The position numbers and the translations under genes are program-made. Below are positions 31,608 to 42,200 of a stretch of 64,000 nucleotides of DNA, one piece after another. The notes under the pieces are model-generated. The model did no database searches and was not told where the DNA came from. It saw nothing but the letters and a program-made list of their open reading frames with translations. Source of the stretch: Sitta carolinensis (taxonomy: Eukaryota > Chordata > Aves > Passeriformes > Sittidae); contig JAVUNC010000004.1 of NCBI GenBank assembly GCA_032173965.1, forward strand, positions 5,810,001-5,874,000, given 5' to 3'. The stretch's first letter is position 1; the number at the start of each line of letters is the position of its first letter.

Positions 31608-32150
31608 TCAGGGAGGGCAGGTGTGACAAACAGGACGGGAAAACTCATTCACGGAGATCACTCAGCAGTTACTGTCATGGACAAAACTTATTCGACATCG
31701 GGAAAAGTAATTTAATCATTTTGCATACAGAAAATAGAGTAGGATGATGAAGAAGAAACAGAAAACTAGGTCGAGCTATCACCCCTACCCTTTCATCCCA
31801 GGCTCAACCTCATTCCTTCATCCCCAGTTCCTCCACCTCCTCCCCCACTAGCACCCACACAAGGGGTTAGGCATCATTCCTACAATCAGGGCTAAATTAC
31901 TTTGTTAATAACAAAATTATATCTCAAAGATTTAGATATTTACACAATTTAGATTTACACAATAATAATATATTTAACTCACAAAAAATATAGCTCAATA
32001 GATATGAATGAAGTTTTCTTAATTTAGATGTTGAAGACTGAACATCAATATCATCTACACTGCCTGGAGAGCTGCATTAGAAATTGAATTACTTATTTTC
32101 TGTAGTGAAAGGTCAACATCTTGCATGGGCTCCAACTTTTATCACAGTTC

Positions 32151-33104
32151 CTACTTCATGAAAAACTCACACATCATCCAGGAGAGGATCTTAAGCAGTG
32201 CCTTTTCCAGCTTGGGATTGCTGAAAATCAGAATAAGGGAATGAACACTTGGAAAAGCACACAGATATGTGAATATAAGAAGTGTCATGGTATTTTCATT
32301 CTTCAAGGTATAAATTATTGTCAAGATCAAACATACAAAGTTAATGCTATACATCACTAAGAAGGAGAGAATAGATTTCATGGCTCTGATGTGGGCATCC
32401 ATGCTGAGAATGTTCATGGAGTTTGTCTGCATCTTGCGTTTGTGCCTCCAGAGAGAAAAGAGAAGGAAAACAGCAGCCAAGATGACTGCCATGAATGAAG
32501 CAGCATATCCAAAGCCAGCGAGAAAAAAAGTATAGAAATAATGTTTATCCATATTGACATTTCCTTCCCAAAAACTTGCGAGGCAGGTGAAAGTGAGGTT
32601 GTTGCTCTGCACAGTTTCAGGGACGTCATAGATAATAATGCCGATAGCCAAAGGTAAAATCCCTGACCCCAACAAGAGCCATGGCACCATCCTGTCAATT
32701 TTTACTTTCAGGTAGATGAAGAACCTGTTCCTGAAATTGGCAATTTTTATGCAATAAAAACTACACAAACAGGCTGAAAACCACAAGTTGTGATAATTGA
32801 AGAAGTTTGCAAGAGATGCAAGTAGTCGAAGTATGGGGCGAACAAAAAGGCAAGTGGGATAAAATATTGAAAGGAAGTAGTATACCCATGAGGTGCACAA
32901 ATAGGAAATTCTGGAGCATCCCAGCATCAGCAAGATCTTCTCATTAGAGTTCAGGGTTTTCTTTTTGACCCAGCCAATGCAAAGCACAGAAATGATGAAA
33001 GCATTTATCCACATGCCAGCAAATGTCTCCAGGGTGACGATGGCCACAGTTGTGGCCCCATATGCAGTGACATTGTGTTGGGGAGGAGAGTGACAAGCCT
33101 CCAT
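32151..33104 (-). CDS. TAS2R: TAS2R unit 4, intact bitter taste receptor
   Basis: A complete single-exon frame of 317 residues starting MEACHSPPQHNVTAYG, with FYCIKIANFRNRFF, LFSLWRHKRKMQ, AHIRAMKSILSFL and HSLILIFSNPKLEK. An NLT glycosylation site lies in extracellular loop 2. The helix 5-6 block is shared almost word for word with unit 1, whereas loop 2 and helix 7 differ. The C-terminal tail (LSWMMCEFFMK) is unlike the KCKVCM ending of the other three. It is the outermost 5' unit of the array, about 3 kb from MEP1A. Confidence 0.93.
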   Translation of the reverse strand: MEACHSPPQHNVTAYGATTVAIVTLETFAGMWINAFIISVLCIGWVKKKTLNSNEKILLMLGCSRISYLCTSWVYYFLSIFYPTCLFVRPILRLLASLANFFNYHNLWFSACLCSFYCIKIANFRNRFFIYLKVKIDRMVPWLLLGSGILPLAIGIIIYDVPETVQSNNLTFTCLASFWEGNVNMDKHYFYTFFLAGFGYAASFMAVILAAVFLLFSLWRHKRKMQTNSMNILSMDAHIRAMKSILSFLVMYSINFVCLILTIIYTLKNENTMTLLIFTYLCAFPSVHSLILIFSNPKLEKALLKILSWMMCEFFMK

Positions 33105-33211
33105 GCTGTGAGCTGGGGAGCAGAGCTGTGCTGGCCAAGGGGCTGTGGCAGCAGTGCCTGAGGCAGGTCAGTGGCTGCTGCTGCTGGAGGGTCAGGGGTG
33201 GCAAGAGGAGC

Positions 33212-33217
33212 TTTATA
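33212..33217 (-). promoter_or_regulatory. TATA box of TAS2R unit 4
   Basis: TATAAA on the minus strand, 108 bases before the ATG at 33104, as in the other units. Confidence 0.6.
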
Positions 33218-34126
33218 GAGCTGCTGCTGCTGCTGGGGGTATTTGGTGCCGCTGCTGTGGGGAGCAGGGCAGGTGCAGGGATGCAAATGTGCTGGGTATC
33301 CCCTTACCCGGGGCCAGTGTCACTCTGGACTATTTGAATGTTGGTTCAGGGGGCTGTGTTGGGTGACACAAAGAGCAGAGATGTTTTTCTGTGGTGGAGA
33401 GTGTTGTGCTTTTGTGCCTGAGCCCTGTTTGATCAGTGTCAGGCTTCAGCACCTGGGTGCTCCTGTCCCTTTTTTCACCAATGATGATCACTCAGAGTGT
33501 GGTTTGCACTCAGCAAATCACAGCCAGGGTAGTGAGGTGAGTAATCGAGTCACCGAATCTTAATCTGAGAAACGTTCATATTGATCTGCTCTACTTTTTG
33601 TGTCTTGTCTCTTCCTAGCAGTCCCACCTCTGTACAGGCCAAGAGGATATGCAGATATTTTCTAAGTAGTTGACAGCATTATCCTTGTTGCCATCTGATT
33701 TTAGACACTATTTTAAATTTTGAATTATACAGGATGGAAAATAAATATTAAATTGCTTTTTAAATCATATGTATCTGTCCAGTATCTCTTTTTTACTGCC
33801 CTTAGCTTAAAGTCGACAACATTTCAGATTACTTTATAACATGCTATAAAATTTTTCAATGGTATTTGAACAATGCTCTGGATGTCCAAAAGCCTGTGTG
33901 TTTTTCTCAGCACTATCAGTTTATCTAATAAAAGATTCTCTCTATGACCTTCAACAAAATTACTCCAGTCAGGGGATTTTACTAACAGCCTCCTGCTCTT
34001 TTACCCAGACAGGTATTTCTTACATATGCTCCTATATTTAATGTACATTTATTCATTCTTTGTCTAGAATTATAGATATGTAAATGCAGAGCAACTGCTT
34101 TTGTTATCCTCTGCTGTATATTTCAG

Positions 34127-34237
34127 ATCTGAATGCTGAAGTTGTTAACTTGGAGGCATTTGACAAGTTCAGTCTTGTGCTGATTTCAAGCCCTGCAAAG
34201 GGAAACAGACTTACTAAAAATTGGGAAGCTGGATGGG
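34127..34237 (+). pseudogene. Relic of a meprin exon (MEP1A exon 6-like)
   Basis: After a splice-acceptor-like 'atatttcag' the sequence reads as DLNAEVVNLEAFDKFSL. MEP1A exon 6 (37724-37841) begins [17 protein letters not shown]. Homology continues at the DNA level through 'gatttcaagcc' and on to 'ggatggg' at the exon end, but small deletions break the frame and the donor is lost. No relic of exon 5 or 7 was found beside it. It is best explained as a remnant of a tandem meprin duplicate that has decayed. Confidence 0.8.
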
Positions 34238-34679
34238 AAATTTTTTATTAAAAATGTGTTTGGTGCCACTTTGGTGTGACAGTTTCTCCAGCTCTGGAAA
34301 CATTTGTTTTCATTCTTGCTTTTACAAAGGACATAAATTTCAGCCACATTTCTATCTCTGAATTTATCTGTTTTACAGTGGAGTTAAAACAGTGCAAGCA
34401 GATTAAGGAAAGGTATTATCTGCATTTAGTGACACCAGGTAGTGCCTGTGTCAAGGAATTCAGGGGGGATCTGCTCTTGGGTGTGGGAATAATGATGCAC
34501 AGTAATTTTGGACACTTCATACAATGTGATGTAAGAGACAAAATGCACCTGCTGTACTACCTAGAGTGGAAGAGCAACAGCTTTTCCCATCATCAAATTT
34601 TTTGCAGAACTTCAGCCAATGGAATAATGTGCATGCACTGCCCTCCAGGGAGGACAAAATTAAACTGGTGCTGGAGCCC

Positions 34680-34790
34680 CTCTGCTATGGAGGCAGTCTG
34701 AGAGCTGAGGCTGTTTACCTGGAGAAGAGAAAACTCCAGGGAGACCTTAAAGCCTAGTCCAGTGCCTAAAAGGCATCCAAGAGACCCCCT
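34680..34790 (+). mobile_element. CR1 LINE fragment
   Basis: A diverged 'ctgagagctgaggctgttta' followed by cctggagaagagaa is the start of the CR1 tail region. Both ends are truncated. Confidence 0.65.
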
Positions 34791-36156
34791 GTATACATCT
34801 ATGAAAACAAATATATGCCCTCAGAATGACTTATCTTTAGATAGCCTCTTTAGGTTCTTGAGTTATTTTAAAGTTAGGGGTTCTAAAACCCAAGTGTTTT
34901 TCAGACAACTCTGCTTTTGTTTCAATTTTTTTCTTCTTTTCTCACATCCATTGCCAAAAATCTGGAAATATGGCCTTGGCGCTGTGTTTTGACTCTCTTT
35001 GCTCACCTGTGAAAACAGCCTTGACATGATGTATTTTAAGATATGCTTATTTTATTAATAGTGTGTCCTGTTCAGCTTAGGTATCAGAAACAATCATTCC
35101 TAAAATAAAGTGTTGAACAACATTAATTTATGTTAGATGAAAGATTAGTGCTCTGGGGCCTTTCTCCAAACAAGAAAATATCTCTGAACTTTTTCTGCAC
35201 TGTTATCTCTTATGAATAGCTTCCTATTTTGATACATTTAGAGAAAAATATGTTACTTAGGTTGAAGGACTGACTCCTTTTTGGACAGGCCCATTTCCTA
35301 CTCTAAACCTACTTACTCAAGCTCTCTGCCTTGTGCTGTGGTAGTGCTGTCATGGCACAAGCCCTTTCCAGTCTAATTGCTGAACATGGAGGTGACCATC
35401 CTCCCTTCCATGACTTGTAATTTCAGATGTGAAATGAAGGAGCAGGATTCCATGCCTAAGCTAAAGGCACTTAGGCACTCCAGGGCACATGGGAGCTGTG
35501 GGAATACTGATGCACAGCAAACTAGAGATTTATGGAGCGCTTCCTGACCCGTGTCCCTGAGAAAGACGATAGCAAGGTGCAGGACAAGAGTTTGTGATCT
35601 CTGAAACCCACCTGGGAGGCCAAGGATTACTGCTATAGGTGAATGCTTCTGGAGGCAGAGAGTGGCAGGTTGTGCATGGAGCATCAGTTCTGGGATGGGA
35701 TCAGCTGAGGAAAGCCACTATCAGGGCATTTGTAATTTCTCTCTTCTAATCTTTACAATGTGATGTTAATTATTAATTGAAAGCAGTGCTGGGCCAAATT
35801 CTAATGGCATTGGAGTGCTATAAACCTGGAATAATTCTGCTTAAGAGTGTGGCTTTTCTCCTGTGCACTCAAGGTCACAATGCTGACAGATAACAAACAC
35901 AGGGGAAGGAGTCAGCAGCTTTGGGCCAGATGGAGAAACAGTTATGTGTAGTTTGGGTGGGTCTTTCGCCAGCTGCACTGAAGATATGAAGTTACCACAT
36001 TCCTCTCTGCAATGTTCCTCCAAGTGGACTTAGGCAGCTGATAAGAGCAGTGCCATCAGGTGCCATCCAAGAGGAAACCTGTTATGATAATGTTTCAAAG
36101 GTGGAAAGTCTGATGCTGGTTGGCTGATGCTCCATGGAAAGCTCAGCAACATGTCC
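34791..36156. other. Non-coding stretch upstream of MEP1A
   Basis: No exon or RNA gene was recognised. It probably holds the MEP1A upstream regulatory DNA. I looked for further meprin exon relics after the one at 34127 and saw none. Confidence 0.5.
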
Positions 36157-36163
36157 TATATAT
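36157..36163 (+). promoter_or_regulatory. Putative MEP1A TATA box
   Basis: TATATAT in 'gtcctatatattgccaga', 49 bases before the MEP1A start codon. It would place transcription start about 15-20 bases before the ATG, which implies a very short leader. Position only; not proven. Confidence 0.4.
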
Positions 36164-36205
36164 TGCCAGAGATGAGAGGGACCAGCTTCTGTTCCCACTG
36201 CAAAA

Positions 36206-39200
36206 ATGGGCTCCAGCATATTCCCACTCTGCCTGACACTTCTGCTATGTTCCGTCTATGGTTCTCCAGTCTCTGTAAGTAAAACCTGATTTCTACAGGC
36301 TTTTCTCAGTCCAGAGGCATCTCATACCTTATTGTGGTTGTATTCCATTCTCCTCCAGGTGGAACACCCCTCCAGTGAAGCTGGTAAGTGCTGTGTGAGC
36401 TGGTTTGAGTTTTGGAGCTTTTCTTTCTTCCTGGGAGCCACCACATCCAAACACTTTATGTTTTGACTGTCTTGCAGATGCTGGAGCTGGTGAGATATTC
36501 AAAGACATTTCCCAAATCAACTTGGGTGAGTTCATGCCTAATTCTCATGACACCTGAAGAGTTGTGAGCATAATGCTGAATTTTCAGTACTGTAAATTGG
36601 ACTGATGGTCAGGTAGCTCATGGTAACAAGACAATTAAAGTCAAGTGAGCTCAGAATTACCTTCCTCTCTCTGTGACACCTGAACATTTCCAGGACTGTA
36701 ACTCTGTGTAAATAAAGGATGTAGATGTCTTTTGTTTCTGAAGTTTGGACAGACCCATGGTGCTAAGACAGAAAAACACTGTATGATTCAGAAGGACTCA
36801 GCAGTCTGAAATTTCTGCCCATGTCTTTATGCATTTTTATAAAGTTTTGCAAACATGGAAAACAGCTTAGATGTTTATTGATCACTGTCCCATTGTGTGA
36901 CTCTTGTCACTGCCTGAGAGGAAGCAGAGCTCATCAAAGGTGACCATGGATAATAGTGCCACCACAAAGGCAGATATTGCCAAGAAGTAAATACTGAGTA
37001 CTAGAAACTGCTGTTGTTTTTATTATTTCCTATATCTCAGTGTATAGAGGCTGGTCCTTATTTATTTTCTGTAGATGCCCAAGGACATCAACTTTGTATA
37101 AGCAGGTTCAATGTGGTTTATGAAATTAAATAAATTTGAAATTCATTGACACTATCTTTGATTAAATTGCATTTCAGCTGCTGGACTGGACCTCTTTCAA
37201 GGTGATATCTTGCTCCCTGTAAGTAATTAAAAGCTCTTTGTTGCTTGCCCTAATTGTATTTTTGCTATAAATCAGGTCATATCCCTACAGTAGATGCATC
37301 ACCAGCTGCTAATTCTCTTTTCAGAAAAATCAGCGAAATGCCTTAAGAAATGAGACCTACAGATGGAAGTTCCCCATTCCCTATATCCTTGGTGATGACC
37401 TAGGTAATGCAGACACTTTATTCAGATTTTATCTCCAATCCATATTTGCACTGCCATCACAGTGATAAAAAATTTTCCTTTTTCAGAACTGTTTCAAATT
37501 AAAAATGTTAAACTTCACTAATAACTGCTTATTGTAGTCTTGTTTATATCAAAACTATTTTTCTTTCTTCTACAGCTAGCATAGCAAACCACAATTTTAT
37601 CAAATTCAGTAATTTCTCTTTTGGATCATTTTTCCTTTGGTTCCACATGTGTATCTGTATGTATCTTACCTCTCCAAGATGAACTAACTGCAATGTATTA
37701 AGGGTTCTGTCCTTGTTTTCCAGACCTAAATGCCAAAGGAGTCATTCTCCAGGCATTTGAAATGTTCCGCCTGAAGTCCTGCATTGATTTCAAGCCATAT
37801 GAAGGAGAAAGAACCTACATTTTCTTCAGCAAACAAGATGGGTAAGGGTAATATCAATTTCTGCTTAGTTTTGCCATGTAGAATCAGCTGGGAACTCATT
37901 CCATTTGACTTCAGCAATCTAAAGGTTTGCTGTCATTAGAGAAAAAGAGGCCAGCAGGAAAACAACTCATCTTGCACTCTTAGGCAAAGAGCTTGCCAGC
38001 AGCTGCTCCCTCTGTTGACTGTGATTTAGAGGATGAGCTCTGAAGGTGAATCCCAGCATCTGGAGGTGTTTTCCATTTTGATGAAGACCCCCATATACAT
38101 CTTTAACCTGCCAAGAATGTGAATATGAATAGCTAGAATTTAAGTCTGGACATTTTTGGAAGACAGACCAAAAAAAGAAAAAAAAGAAAAAAAAAAAAAA
38201 AAAGGCAAAGACAATCTATTGCAATATTTCTATTATTTTATAATTTTGACATGGGTTTTCTTTAGTGAATATTCTCTCAAAATCTGACAGGGTTTTAAGC
38301 ACAGAGATTCGAATTTTCAAGAACTGAAAGGATTTATTTCCTAAAGCTAATTATGTTTTGAAAGAATATGTAGAAAAGCACAAAAATATTCTCACTATAT
38401 CAGCTGAGAATATTTCTCGTTTTCCCAGAAGTTCATGTTTCTGCCACCAGCTCTTCCTTGAGTGTCCTACAACACTTCTCTTAAAAGATTACAAGCACCA
38501 TGATTTTTGACAAGTCAGTGTTGAAGATCTTAATACTGGAAATGTATTTTCATACCTCTGGCCAATGCAAACATGGTTGCTGTTAAAAAGGGCCAAATGT
38601 TGCTGTTCTAAATACTCCTGGGACTTTTGTCTATCCCAAGTTATTGCAAAAACGCTCAGCCTGTTTTGATGAATTTCCTGTTTCCAAGTATGTTGTGTGT
38701 TTTATGTTTCTTGGCCAAATGGCAGCTGATGCAACACGAAACTTCTGTGGCTTTCAAAAATGCAGGGTGAGCTTCTCTGACACAGAGGATTAGTAATGCA
38801 GTTATAGTTTCTGGGGGTTAGTCTGCTTTCAGGCTAGAGTATTTTTAGGGTATGAAGGCACATGGTCAGCATCTAAATAGTGATTTAGGTGACGCCTTTC
38901 ATACTGAAAACTTTTACAGTCTTACTCCAAATCCAGTGAGCAGATTGAAAAGTTAAATACAGAGGAGAAAACTACTGAACAGAGAGTAAGCTCTCCCTCT
39001 TTCTCAGGTGTTGGTCCATGGTGGGGGACCTGCAGACTGGACAGAACCTCTCAATTGGGTCAGGGTGTGACTACAGAGCAATTGTGGAACATGAGATCCT
39101 GCACGCTTTAGGATTTTACCACGAGCAGTCGAGGATGGACCGGGATGACTATGTGACTATCTGGTGGGATGAAATTATTGAAGGTGGGTTTTAACATTCA

Positions 39201-42200
39201 AGTTAGATTTTGTAGATTTATCAATAACCCATTTTCACTTCTAGATTTAAAGACCTTCCTAAAGATAGAATTTTAGAAAGAGTGGGCCACACCTGAGATC
39301 ACTGTAAATTAAGAAATTGTGGTGCAATTTCTCTGGTCAAACCTGGACATTGTCTAAGGCCAGAAGAGAGAGGCCCTGCTTGGAAATCAGGACTTTTATT
39401 TATTTATTTATTTATTATTGGCTCTTGGACTACTCTGCTCTTATTTTAAACAAATTACTTCCCCTCTCTGAATCTGTTTCCTTTTACAATGTAATGCAAA
39501 TTTCAAACTTATTTGCAATTTATTGCAAATTGATATTGCAAACATATTTCAACTTATTCAGATGAAGAATTTAGACGTAGCTCTTCTGTAGCCAAAGATC
39601 CTTTCAAAATCTGAAAGGTTTTTATATTCAGAGATTCAAGCTTTCCTGAAACTGAAAATATCCACTTTGCACATGAAAAAACCCCTTGAAATTATTAGAT
39701 CGGATGGGAAATATGAAACAGGGCTCTGTCCTGCTCTCTCCTACCCAGGTGTGTCTCTGCAGGTTCTTGCCTTCCGGTTTAGTATCACTACATTCAGAAC
39801 CTTTTTGAGTTTCAGCAAACTCTTCACAGTCCCCCTGATCAGGCAGTTTTCCCTGATATCCCCTGTGAGATCTGATTCTGTACTACATAAGAATGATTTA
39901 TTTGAAAAGGAGTGACTAGAAGAGGGTATTTTATTTTTGATAAAAAGTGCAATTCAAGTCTCTGTAAGAAAACAATTCCAAGCTCTTATATAATCTCAAG
40001 AAGACCTTTGTGATTTGCAGAAGGGGAGGGCAGTTGTTAAGCAGAGAAAGTGTAATTACCCACCAGCACAGTCATGTGCTGTTTTGTCTTTGAAAAAGAA
40101 TGCCAAATATTCTGAAAACATTACTTGCAATTGTAAATGCTGGCAAGCTCTTTTTACTTCTATACCAAAGCATGGCAAATGACTCTCTCTCTTTGCCCTA
40201 GCAGACACCTTTCATAATGAAAAACTTGCTCTAAGAACAACTTACTTCACCAAGAAACCATGAGAAACATGTTTCCAAAAACCATTTCAGTAGAAATATC
40301 CTATCAATATTGTAAATCTAGGGTTAAAATATCTTTATTTTTCCCCAGAGATTGCTAGGGTATTATTTATTTCAAAGAAGAACAGAACCTGAAGACACTT
40401 CAGGGCTATCATATTTTTCTCCTTTATGAATTTCAGGGCCTCTCCTTCTCCATACATGATCTAATACACTGGGAAATGTTTGCATCAATATTCACAGATT
40501 CTGGAATGGAGTACATTAATCCTTAAACCTAATCCTTCAGGATCGTTACTATTAAACCATTCCTATTAATTCTAATCTAACCTCCTATGTATCCCATTCT
40601 TTACAGTGCATCGATATTCATTTTTTAATTTACTGAAGTCACCTGTGAGAGCACAAAACTGCAATCCAAAAGCACTGCTTAGTTGTCCAAATGACAAATA
40701 CAGATCTTGTTAAGTTTTAATATTTCATTGTGAAGTAATTGCTTTTGGGTAAATAATTTGTGCCTTAGAAAACTGTGTCTAAGGAGACATGCTAATGCCA
40801 TTTCCTTTCCATTTTCTCTAAAAAGGAAGCACTTTTCTGTTCTTTTGTCAGGCAAAGAGCACAATTTTGCAAAGTATGATGACACCTACATCACTGATCT
40901 GAACACCCCCTATGACTACGAATCATTGATGCACTATGAACCACTTTCATTTAACAAAAATGAAAATGTCCCCACAATCACAGCAAAGATACCAGTGTTT
41001 GATGACATAATTGGACAACGTCTAGACCTCAGTGCCATTGACCTGGAAAGACTGAATCGCATGTACAACTGCAGTAAGTCAGAAATTAACCGTGGTAAAC
41101 TGTTTCTTTGGTTATACTTGAGCCAGGCTGGCTCACCTCTCTTACATCTCTAAACTCACAAAAACTCTTCTCAAATGTGCTTGAAGAGTTATGGGACAGG
41201 ACCTGTGGTGTGCAGATAAACACAATCAGTTTATTCTCATTTCTTCTCATTCCTTTTTGGCTCTTCTCACTGTCATTATTTTTGCAAAAATTAGTCAAGG
41301 AAAGTCAAACTATTCACAGTTTTTCTTCTGTGCTGCTCCTAGGAGTTCAGACCTGTGTTTGTGCTCTGCCTGTGGTGTGTGGGCAGCCTTGTTGTGCTTT
41401 TTTGAGGTGAATGCAACAGCATTTTTTCCTCTTTTACTGACACTTGGACTTAACCAGATTATTTTGCACCTGAGATTGGCTAGGTCTAGAGTCCCACACT
41501 GTCTAGGTGTTTGCTGAGCTGGTTGAAGATGTTCTCACTGATCAGGGTTGTTACCAAGAAGTTATTGTCTCCTTGCTGCTGCCAGCAGAAGCATGACCTT
41601 GAAGGCAGACTCAGCTGAACCAGCCCAAGGTAACTGGGTGGACTTTGCTTGGAGTGGAAGGACAGTGTTCAAGTTCACCAAAGAGAGATCTGCCATGAAG
41701 AGCAGTAGCCTCAGCTGAGGAATGGTTAAATACACCAAGGCTGGCAGAGAGGCACAATGACAGTCACCATCTGTCACTGCCACATGGGGCTTAGTAACCT
41801 TCTGCAGAGGTCAAAGATTGTTGTCTCTATCCAGGGAATCCCTCCAGGAATCAAATGTTTCCTATTTTGAGTAATTTGGCTCATATCTGCTAACATGAGG
41901 GTTGTCTTCTCTACAGGATGGTTATACTACTGTAAACAGACCCCCCAAAAATTAGAGCAGAAATTTTAATGAGCTCACTCTGAGATGACCATGTGTTTAT
42001 TTTTTTTTCAGCTTCAACTCACCTTTTTGGACCAGTGTTCTTTTGAGTTTGACAACATCTGTGGTATGATCCAGGGCGCAAACCATGACCAAGACTGGGT
42101 CCACCAACAGGGCAGCGTGTCAGGGCAGGAGGACCACACACTTTCTGGGCAATGTAGAGGTAAAAGAAAGGAACAAAGCACTTTCTGAGCTGGGTTTTCT

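Larger units (their letters stand above)
17776..33475 (-). repeat. Tandem TAS2R array, four units
   Basis: Four copies of a segment of about 4 kb lie in the same orientation. Each has a single-exon TAS2R on the minus strand, a homologous 3' flank at lower coordinates and a homologous 5' flank at higher coordinates. Approximate units are 17776-22290, 22290-26250, 26250-30945 and 30946-33475. The 5' flanks share a block of about 115 bases from the start codon to a TATA box, the tract 'gcagggatgcaaatgtgctg', and a common far boundary at 'ttgatcagtgtcaggcttca'. Units differ by insertions (an LTR in unit 1's 3' flank, LTRs in the spacers after units 2 and 3), deletions (about 100 bases in the unit 3 flank near 27.6 kb) and a repeat expansion (unit 1). 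The array interrupts the ANKRD66-MEP1A neighbourhood. Confidence 0.85.
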
